The position numbers and the translations under genes were made by a program. A stretch of DNA of 32,963 nucleotides. It comes from Corallococcus soli. Lineage in GTDB: Bacteria; Myxococcota; Myxococcia; Myxococcales; Myxococcaceae. The DNA lies in assembly GCF_014930455.1 (NCBI RefSeq), contig NZ_JAAIYO010000024.1, forward strand, positions 1 through 32,963. Direction: 5' to 3'. Positions within the stretch are counted from its first letter, which is position 1, and every line of letters begins with the position of its first letter. Under the pieces are notes generated by a model, which was not told where the DNA came from, made no database searches, and saw only the letters and a program-made list of their open reading frames with translations. Of this stretch, positions 1 through 28,700 are shown one piece after another.

Positions 1-17208
<17,208 letters not shown>

Positions 17209-17245
17209 CGGAGGTGGGTGCGCCGTAGGACTCCAGGAGCAACGA

Positions 17246-17273
17246 GCCCGCTCCCTCGGCAGGGGGAGCGGGC
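17246..17273 (+). terminator. Candidate hairpin terminator after the TE-ending NRPS
   Basis: A perfect 10-bp stem (GCCCGCTCCC paired with GGGAGCGGGC) can be extended inward by a G-T and a C-G pair around a GGCA loop. It starts 37 bases after the stop codon. No T-run follows, so it is not a classic intrinsic terminator, but GC-rich stems of this kind often mark transcript ends in high-GC bacteria. Confidence 0.5.
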
Positions 17274-17320
17274 GTCGCGTGGACCGTGGGGCGGGCCGTC
17301 GAGCAACCCCTTCACCCTGC

Positions 17321-17360
17321 GTGACACGCTCCAGCCTGTATCACCCCGCACCGGTGTGGG
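17321..17360. promoter_or_regulatory. Two adjacent dyad symmetries, possible activator sites
   Basis: GTGACAC-N10-GTATCAC (17321-17344) pairs at 6 of 7 positions. It is followed directly by CCCGCACCGGTGTGGG (17345-17360), a 16-base palindrome with one mismatched pair. They lie roughly 145-185 bases upstream of the candidate -24 element, a usual distance for sigma-54 activator sites. Binding by any protein is a guess. Confidence 0.25.
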
Positions 17361-17503
17361 TTCCGGATGCAAGGTTTGTCGAAGCAATGGAACTTCCTGA
17401 TCTGGCTGAAATGATCCTTCGGCGGAGCCGGGTCCGCTGTCTTCGCGCCGTCTGGGGATTGGGCCTGGGGGCCTGCTGACAACAGGTACGTATCAATCCG
17501 CGG

Positions 17504-17519
17504 TGGCACCGTGAGTGCC
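17504..17519 (+). promoter_or_regulatory. Candidate sigma-54 (-24/-12) promoter
   Basis: The sequence TGGCAC-cgtgag-TGCC matches the -24 box TGGCAC fully and the -12 core TGC. The GG (17505-17506) and GC (17517-17518) dinucleotides are separated by the required 10 bases. Transcription would begin near 17530, about 50 bases before the GTG start of the hybrid synthase. GGCAC and GTGCC also form a small inverted repeat, so chance or a hairpin is an alternative reading. Confidence 0.4.
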
Positions 17520-17546
17520 TGAGGCTCATGCGCAAGGGCTGATAAG

Positions 17547-17569
17547 AAGTGTCTCCGTTTCTGACACTT
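17547..17569. promoter_or_regulatory. Dyad AAGTGTC-N9-GACACTT before the start codon
   Basis: A perfect 7-bp inverted repeat with a 9-base loop ends one base before the ribosome binding site and 13 bases before the GTG. Its arms are AT-rich for this DNA. It could be a repressor operator overlapping the 5' leader or an RNA hairpin that affects translation initiation. Confidence 0.35.
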
Positions 17570-17570
17570 T

Positions 17571-17576
17571 GGATGG
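17571..17576 (+). promoter_or_regulatory. Ribosome binding site supporting the GTG start
   Basis: GGATGG lies six bases before GTG at 17583. It is a weak but correctly spaced Shine-Dalgarno match and decides the start. The frame has a TGA at 17562, and the ATGs at 17528 and 17573 are out of frame with immediate stops. Confidence 0.5.
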
Positions 17577-17582
17577 CTCACC

Positions 17583-19730
17583 GTGCCTGACTTCTCGCGA
17601 ACCCTTCCTGGCGTCCTGTTGAACCTCGCGGTGGGGCCTTCCGCCCACGCGCCGCTGTACACCTTCCTGGGGGAGGAGCCAGGCGAGGAGACGGTGCTCA
17701 GCGCGTTCGAACTGGACGCGCGAGCGCGGCGCATCGCGGCGGCGTTGCAGGCGCGGGGCGCGGTGGGCGAACGCGTGTTGCTGCTGTACCCGCCGGGGCT
17801 GGACTACGTGGCGGGCTTCTTCGGGTGCCTGTACGCGGGCGCGGTGGCGGTGCCCGCGTATCCGCCGGATCCGATGCGGCTGGAGCGCACCCTGCCCCGG
17901 CTGCGGGCCATCATCCAGGACGCGCAGGCGTCGGTGGTGCTCACGACGTCGGGCATCCTGGAGCTGTCGGACTTCGTCTTCGAGCAGGCGCCGGACTTCC
18001 GAGCGCTGCGCTGGATGGCGACGGACGCGCTGGCGGAGGGCGGCGAGCGGGACTGGCGCACGCCACAGGACGTGGGCGCCGAGTCGCTGGCGTTCCTCCA
18101 GTACACGTCCGGGAGCACCGGCACGCCCAAGGGCGTGATGCTCACGCACGCGAACCTGCTGCACAACCTGGGGCTCATCCACCACGCGTTCCAGGCGCGG
18201 GCGGACAGCGTGGGCGTCATCTGGCTGCCGCCGTACCACGACATGGGCCTCATCGGCGGCATCCTGGAGCCGCTGCACGGAGGCTTCCCGGTGACGCTGA
18301 TGTCGCCCATGGCCTTCCTCAAGCGGCCCATGGCGTGGCTGGAGGCGGTGAGCCGCTTCGGGGGCACCATCAGCGGCGGCCCCAACTTCGCGTTCGACCT
18401 GTGCGTGAGGAAGAGCACGCCCGAGCAGCGACGGGCGCTGGATTTGAGCCGCTGGGAGGTGGCGTTCTGCGGCGCGGAGCCCATCCGTCCGGAGACGCTG
18501 GATCGCTTCGTGGAGGCCTTCGGGCCGAGCGGCTTCCGGCGCGAGGCGTTCTACCCCTGCTACGGGCTGGCGGAGGGGACGCTCATCGTCTCCGGAGGCG
18601 AGAAGTCGGCCCCGCCAGTGTCGGTGACGATCTCCGGGAGCGCGCTGGAGCGCCACCGCGCGGAGGAAGCAGGCGCGGGCACGCCGGGGGCACGGACGCT
18701 GGTGGGCTGCGGCCGGACGCTGCTGGAGCAGCGGATCGCCATCGTGGATCCGGACACGCTGGAGCGGCGCGCGCCCGGTGAGGTGGGCGAGGTGTGGGTG
18801 TCCGGCCCGAGCGTGGCGCGGGGCTACTGGGGGCGCGAGGACGTGACGCGCGAGACGTTCCAGGCGCGCATCGCGCATGAGGACTCGGGGCCGTTCCTCC
18901 GCACGGGCGACCTGGGCTTCCTGCGGCCGGAGGGCGAGCTGTACGTCACCGGACGGCGCAAGGACCTCATCATCCTGCGAGGCCGCAACCACTATCCCCA
19001 GGATCTGGAGCTGACGGTGGAGGCGGCCCACCCGACGCTGCGCCCGGGAGGCAGCGCGGTGTTCGCGGTGGACGTGGGCGGTGAGGAGCGCGCCGTCGTC
19101 GTGCAGGAGATCGACGTGCGCCGCCTGGAGAGCCTGCGCCAGCAGTTCGAGGCGGTGGACGCGGCCATCGGCTCCATCCGGCAGCGGCTGGCGGAACTGC
19201 ACGAGGTGCAGGCGCACGCGGTGGTGCTCATCGAGCCGGGCAGCCTGCCCAAGACATCCAGCGGCAAGGTGCAGCGGTATGCGTGCCGGACGGGCTTCCT
19301 CACCGGAACCCTGCAGGAGGTGAGGAAGTGGCAGGAGGCCTCGTCGGAGCCCTCCTCCGCCGCGGCCAGCTCCGAGATGCCTCACGCGTCAGGGCGGGAC
19401 GCGACGGTCCCTGCCGTGAAGCAGGCGACGGGTTCGTTGCCCGGCGCTGACGCCGCGACACAAGCGATGGCGCTCGGAAGCGACGCTGCGGCGACAGGCT
19501 CCGAGCAGGACCTGGTGACGTGGCTGCGCGACCTGGTGGCCCGACACGTGCGCATGCGCCGTGAGGAGGTCGACGTCTCGGCGCCGGTGACGCGCTTCGG
19601 GTTGGACTCACTGGGCGCGGTGGAGCTGGCGCACGCGGTGTCCACGGGCACGGGGCTGAGCGTCCCCATGGAGTGGCTCCTCCAGGGCCCCAGCATCACG
19701 TCCCTGGCGCAGCGGCTGCTGGCCCTCCGG
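17583..19730 (+). other. Loading module: fatty acyl-AMP ligase plus ACP
   Basis: The first domain has the FAAL hallmarks: YTSGSTGTPKGVMLTH (from 18102), WLPPYHDMGLIGG, FYPCYGLAE, GRRKDLIILRGRNHYPQDLE and the C-terminal LPKTSSGKVQR. This family turns a fatty acid into its adenylate and loads it on the next carrier without coenzyme A. An Ala/Ser-rich linker of about 55 residues leads to an ACP with FGLDSLGAVEL, serine codon 19608-19610. This marks the enzyme as the initiator of an acylated peptide. Confidence 0.93.
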
Positions 19731-22700
19731 GAGGAAGCGGCCCCGGGGCCTGGCGCTCCGCGCCGTCGGAACGTGGAGGGCGCGCGGGAGGTGTCCTTCG
19801 CCCAGGCCGGCCTGTGGTTCCTGGACCGTTACGCTCCGGGAGACGCGACCTACAACCTGCCCGCGGCGGTGCGGCTGGAGGGCGCGCTGGACGTGGCCGC
19901 GCTGGAGGGCAGCCTCGCGGCGCTCGCGGCCCGCCATGAAGCCCTGAGGACCTCCTTCCGGCAGGTGCATGGAAGGCCGTCACAGGTCATCGCTCCGGAC
20001 CTGACGCTGACGCTCGCGCGCGTGTCGCTGGAGTCCCTGCCGGCCGAAGAGCGCGAGGCGGAGGCCTCCCGCCTGGCCCACGAAGAGGCCCGCCGCCCGT
20101 TCGAGCTGGCACGGGGCCCGCTGGTGCGCGCCACGCTCCTCACGCTGGATGCACGCACGCACGTCCTGGTGCTGGTCATGCACCACACCGTGTCCGACGC
20201 CACCTCCATGGCCGTGCTGGTGCGCGAACTGCCCGCGCTCTATGCGGCACGGCTCGAAGGCCGTCCGTCACCCCTGCCCGCGCCGCCGCTGGGCTACGCC
20301 GACTATTCCGACTGGCAGCGCGAATGGATGGACGGGGCCCGGCTGGAATCCCATCTGGACTACTGGCGCCAGCATCTCGCCGGTGCGCCCCGGCTGTTGG
20401 AGCTGGCCACGGATCGGCCGCGCCCCGCGGCTCGGGGAACGGCGGGCGCGCGGGTGCCCGTGGTGCTGGAGGCCGGGCTCGCGGACTCGGTGCGGGCGCT
20501 GGCGGTGCGTGAGGGCGTGACGCCCTTCATGGTGCTGCTCGCGGCCTTCCAGACGGTGCTCGCGCGCCGCGCGGGGCAGGACGACGTCAGCGTGGGCACG
20601 GCCACCGCGGGTCGGAGCCGCGCGGAGCTCCAGGGCCTGGTGGGCTTCTTCGTCAACGCGCTGGTGATGCGCACCCGGCTGTCCGGCGAGCCCACGTTCC
20701 GGGAGCTGCTGGGACGGGTGCGGGAGACGGCGCTGGGCGCGTACGCGCACCAGGACGTGCCCTTCGAGAAGGTCGTCGAGGCCCTCAAGCCTTCGCGCGA
20801 TCGCGGACACACGCCGCTGTTCCAGGTGATGTTCAACCTCCAGGGCGCGCAGGTGGACCCGCCCTCGCTGCCGGGCCTCCAGTCGCGCCTGCTGGACGTG
20901 CACACCGGCACGGCGATGTTCGACCTGACGCTGTCGCTGGCCGAATCCGCTCGGGGCTTCGAGGGCTGGCTGGAGTACGCCACCGACCTGTTCGACGCGG
21001 GCACCGCGACCCGGCTGGCCGGGCACCTGCGCGTGCTGCTGGCCGCGGCGGTCGAGGCGCCCGACGCCCCCGTCTTCCGGCTGCCCTGGCTCACGTCCGA
21101 CGAGCGCGAGCAGGTGCTCGTCGCGTGGAACGACACCACCCGCCCCTTCCCCGCCGACAGCACCGTCGCGGCACGATTCGCGCTCCAGGCCGCGCGGCAC
21201 CCGGAGTCCATCGCCGTGGAGGACGGGGATGAGCGGCTGACGTACGCCGGGCTCGACGCGCGGGCCAACCAGCTCGCGCACGTGCTCCGGGCCCATGGCG
21301 TGGGACCGGACGTCCCGGTGGCGCTGTGCCTGGAGCGCTCCGTGGGCTTCGTCGTCACGGTGCTCGCCATCCTCAAGGCGGGCGGCGCCTACGTGCCGCT
21401 GGATGCGTCCTACCCCGCGCAGCGGCTGGGCTTCATGCTGGAGGACTCCCGGCCGCGCCTGCTGCTCACCACGCGCGAGCTGCGCGGACGGCTGCACCTG
21501 CCCGACGCGTCCCTGCCCTGCCTCTTCGTGGAGGAGCTGGCGTGCGAAGGCCAGCCCGACACCGCGCCCGAAGTCGACGTGGGGCCGCGCCACCTGGCCT
21601 ACGTCATCTTCACCTCCGGCAGCGGGGGCCGGCCCAAGGGCGTGGGCATCGAGCAGCGCGGCCTGCTGCGGCTCGTGCACTCGGCGCCGTACACGCGCTA
21701 CGGCGCGCGCGACACGGGCCTGCTCTTCGCGCCCGTGTCCTTCGACGGCTCCGTGCTGGAGCTGTGGACGCCGCTGCTTCACGGCGGCCGGCTCGTCGTC
21801 TTCCCAGGTCAGGCACCGGCGGGAGACATGGACACGCTCGCGCGCGTGGTGGAGCGCCACGGCGTCACCTTCGCCCACCTGCCGTCCGGCCTCTTCTCGC
21901 AGTTGATGGAGCACCGGCCGCAGCTCCTCGGACGGCTGCGGGAGCTGCACGCGGGCGGCGACATCGTCTCCGTGCCGCACGTCCGCCAGGCGGTGGAGTC
22001 GCTGGGCAGGCCCTTCACCAACGCCTACGGCCCCACCGAGTGCTCGGTGGTCGCCACCACCTTCACGGTGGAGCGGCCGGAGCAGGTCGGCGCTTCGGTG
22101 CCCATCGGCGCGCCGCTCGCCAACACGACGGTGTACGTGCTGGACGCGCGGCGGGAGCCGGTGCCGGTGGGCGTGCCGGGCGAGCTGTTCCTCGGCGGTG
22201 AGGGCGTGGCCCGGGGCTACGTGTCGCGGCCGGACCTGACCGCGGAGCGCTTCGTGCCGGATGGGCATGGCGCGCTGCCCGGCGCGCGGCTGTACCGCAC
22301 GGGAGACCTGGTCCGCTGGCTGCCCACCGGAGTGCTGGAGTTCCTGGGCCGCGCCGACCACCAGGTGAAGGTGCGCGGCTTCCGCATCGAACTGGCGGAG
22401 GTGGAGGCCGCGCTGCGCGACCAGCCCGAGGTGCAGGAGGCCGCGGCGGTGGTGCGCGAGGACGTGCCCGGCGACAAGCGGCTCGTCGTCTACGCGATGC
22501 CGCGTGCGGGGCGGACGCTGGAACCGGCGCGGATGCGCGAGGCGCTGCGGCAGCGGCTGCCGGAGTACATGGTGCCGTCGGTGTTCGTGATGCTGCCCAC
22601 CCTGCCCCTGAACCCCAGCGGCAAGGTGGACAGGAAGGCCCTGCCCGCGCCGGACGCCGCGTCCACCGGACGGGAGGATCGCTTCGTGGAGCCCACCCAT

Positions 22701-25700
22701 CCGCTGGAGCAGCGGATCGCCCCCGTGTGGGCCCGTGAGCTGTCCACCGACCGGGTGGGCGTGCACGACCACCTCTTCGACGACCTGGGCGGCACGTCGC
22801 TGTCCGTGGTGCGCATCGCCGCGCGCCTGAGTGAGGAGCTGGGCCACGACGTGCCCGTGGTGTGGCTGTTCGAGCACCCCACGGTGGAGTCGCTCGCCCA
22901 GCGGCTGGAGCGCGAGTCCCAGGGCCCGGGGGCCACCAGCGTCCCCGCGCCCCGCCCCCGTGAGACAGCACCGAAGGCCCATGCCTCCTCCGGGGCCATC
23001 GCCATCATCGGCATGGCGGGCCGCTTCCCGGGTGCGAAGACGGTGGCGGACTTCTGGCAGAACCTGCGCGGGGGCGTGGAGTCCATCACCCACTTCGCTC
23101 CGGAGGAGCTGGAGCACATGCCCGGCCTGCCGGAGGGGCTGGAGCTGTGGCACCACCCGGCGTTCGTCCCGGCCGCTGGCGTCCTGGAGGGCGTGGAGCA
23201 GTTCGACCATGCCTTCTTCAACATGTCCCTGCGGGAGGCCCAGTTCACGGACCCGCAGCAGCGCCTCTTCCTCCAGACGGCGTGGACCGCGCTGGAGGAC
23301 GCGGGCCTGGATCCGGAGCGCTTCCCCGGCGCCATCGCGCTGTACGCGGGGGCCAGCGCGTCCGGCTACGCGGAGGCCGTGCGCCAGGCGATGCCGCTGG
23401 ACGCGGCGTCCTTCCTGGAGCTTCAGGGCACCGCCACGCACGAGAGCCTGGCGACGAAGACGTCCTTCAAGCTGGGCCTGACGGGTGAGAGCACGCTGCT
23501 CTACACCGCGTGCTCCACGGGCCTCGTCGCGGTGCACCTGGCCTGCAAGAGCCTCCGGGGCGGCGAGTCCGACGTGGCGCTCGCGGGCGCCACCCGGCTC
23601 GCGGTGCCGCAGCGCACGGGCTACGTGCACCAGGAGGGGCTCATCTTCTCCCCGGACGGCCACTGCCGCGCGTTCGACGCGAAGGCGAAGGGCACGCTGT
23701 CCGGCAACGGCGTGGGCGCGGTGGTGCTCAAGCGCCTGGAGGACGCGGTGCGGGATGGCGATGCCATCTATGCCGTCATCCGGGGCTCGGCGCTCAACAA
23801 CGACGGCCTGCACAAGTCCGGCTTCACCGCGCCCAGCGTGCGGGGACAGGCCGCCGTGGTGACGCAGGCCCTGGCCAACGCGGGCGTGTCACCGGAGTCC
23901 ATCGGCTACGTGGAGACCCACGGCACCGCGACGCCGCTGGGGGACCCGATTGAAGTGGCGGCGCTGACGCGCGCATACGGCCTGGGGCCGGAGCACCAGG
24001 GCACCATCGCGCTGGCGTCGCTGAAGACGAACATCGGCCACCTGGACACGGCCGCGGGTCTGGCGGGCCTGATGAAGGCCGCGCTGTCGCTGCACCACGG
24101 GGAGATCCCGCCCAGCCTCCACTTCGAGCAGCCCAACCCGCAGATCGACTTCGCGGCGGGCCCGTTCTTCGTCAACACCGCCCTGCGGCCGTGGCCCCGG
24201 AGCGAGAAGCCCCGCTTCGCCGCGGTCAGCTCCTTCGGCATCGGTGGCACCAATGCCCACGCCGTCCTCGGGGAAGCACCCCCACGGCGGAGCGGTCCCA
24301 CGTCGCGCTCCCACCAACTGGTCCTGCTGTCCGCGCGCACGCCCGAAGCGCTGGAGGCGGCGGCGCGGCGGTTGGAGTCGCACCTGCTCTCCGGGATGGA
24401 GGGCCAGTCCCTGGCGGACCTGGCCTTCACGCACGCGCTGGGCCGCAAGGTGTTCGAGTTCCGCAAGGTGCTGGTGGCGAAGGACGTGGAGGACCTGGCG
24501 AAGCAGTTGCGCAAGCCGGTGGCGGCGGTGAAGGGCCCGCCGCGCGAGCCGCGCGTGGCGTTCGTGTTCTCCGGTCAGGGCGCGCAGCAGGTCGCCATGG
24601 GCCGCGAGCTGGCCGGCGCGGTGCCGGGCTTCCGCGCGCACCTGGACGCGTGCCTCGCCTTGCTGGAGGCGCCGCTGCGCGAGCGGGTGTCGAAGCTGCT
24701 GGCGCCCCCGGCTGGCACGGAGGCGGAGGCCGCGGCGGACCTGGCGGACACGCGCGTGGCGCTGCCCGCGCTGTTCAGCGTGCAGGTGTCCCTGGCCTGG
24801 CTGTGGCGGGACCTGGGGGTGACGCCGCACGCGGTGCTGGGGCACAGCTTCGGTGAGTACGCGGCGGCGTGTGTCGCGGGCGTGCTGTCCGTGGAGGACG
24901 CGCTGCGCCTCGCGGTCGCGCGGGGCGAGCGGATGCACCACCTGCCTCCGGGGGCGATGCTCGCGGTGGCGCTGCCCCAGGCGCAGGTGCTGCCGCTGCT
25001 GTCGGAGCGGCTGTCGATCGCGGCGATCAACGCACCGGACCGGTGCGTGGTGTCCGGTCCCGTGGACGCGGTGGAGGCGCTGGAGGCGGACCTGCGCCAG
25101 CGCAAGGCGGGGGCGGTGCGCATGCCCGCGCCGCACGCGTTCCACTCGGCGGACGTGGAGCCGCTGATGCCGGAGCTGGCGCGGGTGGTGGCCTCCCTGC
25201 GGCGTTCGGAGCCGACGGTGCGGTACGTGTCCGGCCTCACCGGCACGGTGGCGCGGCCCGGACAGCTCACGGCGCCGGAGTACTGGGCGGAGCAGATGCG
25301 CCAGCCGGTGCGCTTCAGCGACGCGGTGGGCGCGCTACAGGAAGAGGGCTGCGCGGTGCTGCTGGAGGTGGGGCCCGGGCAGGACCTGACGCCGCTGGTC
25401 CGCTCGAACCTGTCCAAGGACGGCGACCGCGTCCGAGCGCTGGCGTCGCTGCGCCGGGGCGGGACGACGACGGAGCAGCAGTCCTGGCTCCAGGCCGTGG
25501 GCGAGCTGTGGACGGCGGGCGTCCGGGTGGACTGGGCCGCGCTCTACGCGCACGAGCAGCGCTTGCGCTTGCGCCTGCCGACGTACGTGTTCCAGGAGAA
25601 GGCCGCATGGGTGGAGCCGCGCGCCCGCGCCCTGCCGAACCACTTCATGGCCCCGGGACAGCGTGCCGTCCAGGCGCCGGGGGTGAGCGCTCAGGTGCCC

Positions 25701-28700
25701 GGGACGACCCCCGCGGGCGCCGGAATGGTGGAGGACGCGCGGTCGGTCTCCGCGAACGGCACGGGTACGGCGCAGGCGCCGTCCTCGATGCCCACGGGTT
25801 TCGCCTCGATCCGCGCTGGCGGCTCACAGGCGCCGTCCCCTGCTCCCACGGGCATTGCCTCGATCCGCGCTGGCGGCTCACAGGCGCCGTCCCCTGCTCC
25901 CACGGGCTTCGCGACAGCGGGTGCCAGTGGCGTTGATGCACCGTCCTCGGTGCCCACGGCCGGCGTGCGTCCCCTGATGCCGGGCCTCACCGCGCACGCG
26001 GCCTCCGCCGCCGTGGTCCCCGCCCCAGTTCCCCCGGGCCGTGAGGACGCACCGCGCGGCGAGCTGGAAGAGCGTGTGGCCGCGCTGTGGCGCGAGCGCC
26101 TGGGCATGGACTTCGTCGGCCGCGACGACAACTTCCTCGAAATCGGCGGCAACTCGCTGACGGCCGCGCAGCTCCTCAACCAGTTGCGGGACACGTTCGG
26201 CGTGCAGTTGCCGCTAGCCGCGCTCTTCGAGGCCCCCACCATCGCGGGTATCGCCCAGCGCCTGGAGCCGATGCTGCTCCAGGCCCCCCAGGCCCCTGTC
26301 TCCATCGAGCTGCCCCTGGTGCGCCGGCCTCGCACTGAGGTGCTGCCCCTGTCCTTCGTGCAGGAGCGCGTCTGGCGCCTGGAGCAGCACCTGCCCGGGC
26401 TGTCCGCGTACACCATCCCGTTCGTGCTGCGGCTCGAAGGCGTCGTGGACGCGGACGCGCTGGAGCGCGGCATCCAGGAGATCGTCCAGCGCCACGAAGC
26501 CCTGCGCACCACGTACGACGTGGTGGACGGCCGCCCCGTGCAGCGCTTCCACGCCACGATGCGCGTCCCGCTCACGCGCGTGGAGCTCCACGGCCCACCG
26601 GAGACACGCGAAGCCGAAGCCCTGCGCTTCGCCCGCGAGGACGCGGCGAAGCCGTTCGATCTGGTCCACGGCCCTGTGATGCGCGCGACGCTCGTGCGCC
26701 TGGAGGCCCGGCACCACCTGCTGGTGGCCGGCATCCACCACATCGTCTGCGACACGATCTCCATCGCGCTCTTCGTCCAGGAGCTGGGCCAGCTCTACGA
26801 CGCCTTCCTCCAGGGGCGTCCGTCTCCCCTGCCTCCGCTGCCCCTCCAGTACGCGGACTTCGGCGCGTGGCAGCGCCAGAGCATCGCGGAGGCGCGCCTG
26901 CCCGAACAGGAGCAGTGGTGGCGTCAGCGGCTGGCCGCCATGCCCCGGCAGATTGATTTGCCCACCGACCGCCCCCGGCCCGCGACCAGCCCGCTCACCT
27001 CCGCGCGGCTGGCCGTGGACTTCCCGGAGACGCTCGCCCGGGAGCTGTCCGCCTTCGCGCGACGCGAGGGCTTCACCGGCTACATGACCGTGCTCGCGGC
27101 GTGGCAGACGCTGCTGCACCGCTACAGCGGTCAGTCGGACCTCATCGTCGGCACGCCCATCGCGAACCGCACCCGGCCGGAGCTGTTCCCGCTCATCGGC
27201 TACGTGGCGCACTCGGCCGCGTTCCGCACCCGCTTCGTGGGCACCCCGACCTTCCGCGACATGCTCGCGCAGATTCGCGAAGAGGTGAACGACGCCCAGG
27301 AACGGCCGGACGTGCCCTTCGAGTACCTGGTCGAAGCGCTCATCCCGGGCAAGGACATCGGCAAGGGGCGCATGGCCGACTCCGTGTTCGTCTTCCACTC
27401 CGGCGCCAGCGCGGGCGCGACGACGCTGGAGCTCACCGGCCTGCGCGGCTCGCTGGTGGAGGTGCCTGACACGCCCGTGCAGTGGGGCGCCACGCTGTCG
27501 GACCTGACGCTGGTGCTCTTCGAGTCCGCCGGCCGCCTCCACGGCGCGCTGGAGTACGCGACGGAGCTCTTCGACACGGGCACCGCGAAGCGCCTGATGG
27601 AGCACCTCCAGGTGCTGCTGTCCGCCGCGCTCGCCGACCCCGACACCCAGGTCTCCCACCTGCCGCTGGCCACGGAGGCGGAACGGCGCGCATGGCCACA
27701 CCCCCGCGCCCTGTCCGGCTCCCCGTCCGTGCCCGCGCTCCTCGCGCACCGGCGCGCGCGTCAGGCGGACACCGTCGCGGTCTCCCGAGGCGACGCGCAC
27801 TGGACCTGGGCCCAGCTGGGCGCCCGGGCAGGCACCCTGGCCTCGCGGCTGAAGTCGCTCGGCGTGGGGGATGGGACACCCGTGGCCGTGAGCCTGCGTC
27901 CCTCACCGGAGAAGCTGGCCGCGCTCTGGGGCGTGCTGGAAGCCGGCGGCGCGGGCGTGGCGCTGGGGCCCTCCGACCTGGGCGGCCTGCCGGGCTACGC
28001 GCCCGAAGGCGCCCGCGTGCCGGTGCTCGTCACCTCGCGCGACCTCGTCACCTCCGTGCGCGTGGAGGCGTCGCGCGTGCTGTACGTGGAAGACGTCCTC
28101 TCGTCCGAGGAGCCCGCGAGCGCGCGCGAGGAGGCCGCGAACGCGGGCGCGCTGGCGTGGCTGCTGCCCCGGGGCGCGGGACAGCCCGCGTGGGCGCTGG
28201 CCCATCAGGAACTGGCGGAGTTCTTCGTCGGCCTGGATGCGCGGCTGTCCCCCACGGAGGGCAGCGCGTGGCTGGCCGCTGGCGAGTCCGCGCCGGACCG
28301 GCCGGACCTGGAGGCGCTCTGGGCGCTGTCCCGAGGCCTGCGCGTGGTGTTCCCACCGGAGCAGGTCACGGCGCGGCTGGTGAACCTGCACGGCGGCGGT
28401 CCTCGCGCGAAGGCGATGGACCTGAGCCTCATCTACTTCGCCAACGACGAGGACTCGATCACCGGGCCCAAGTACGAGCTGTTGCTGGAGGGCGCGAAGT
28501 TCGCGGACGCGAACGGCTTCTCCGCCGTGTGGACGCCGGAGCGGCACTTCCACTCCTTCGGCGGCCTCTACCCGCAGCCGGCGGTGATCTCCGCCGCGCT
28601 CGCCGCCGTCACGAAGAACCTGCGCCTGCGCTCTGGCAGCGTGGTGTTGCCGCTGCATGATCCGCTGCTCATCGCGGAGCAGTGGTCCGTGGTGGACAAC

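Larger units (their letters stand above)
17209..17582. other. Intergenic region between the two megasynthases
   Basis: This is 374 bases without a convincing gene. It holds, in order, a GC-rich hairpin (17246-17273), two adjacent dyads (17321-17344 and 17345-17360), a candidate sigma-54 promoter (17504-17519), a third dyad (17547-17569) and a purine-rich ribosome binding site (17571-17576). The last 100 bases are less GC-rich than the genes. No tRNA, insertion sequence or attachment site was seen. Confidence 0.8.

Noticed and set aside
17246..17273. The hairpin as part of a riboswitch or small RNA
   Set aside because: It is a single short stem with no conserved core or downstream expression platform. 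A transcript-end hairpin is the simpler reading.
17387..17479. A 30-codon ATG frame in the intergenic region (MELPDLAEM...)
   Set aside because: There is no good ribosome binding site and no recognisable feature, and it would precede the candidate promoter. A leader peptide is possible but unsupported.
17573..17590. ATG at 17573 (and ATG at 17528) as the start of the hybrid gene
   Set aside because: Both are out of frame and reach a stop within six codons.
20268..23813. A minus-strand frame of about 1180 codons opposite C-A-PCP-KS
   Set aside because: No domain is recognisable and the plus strand carries all catalytic motifs.
25803..25910. A CRISPR-like direct repeat
   Set aside because: The units are contiguous, in frame, have no spacers and encode a protein linker.
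25625..26046. A possible hidden ketoreductase between AT and carrier
   Set aside because: Only about 140 residues of Ala/Pro/Gly/Ser-rich linker with repeats are present, with no Rossmann glycine motif.
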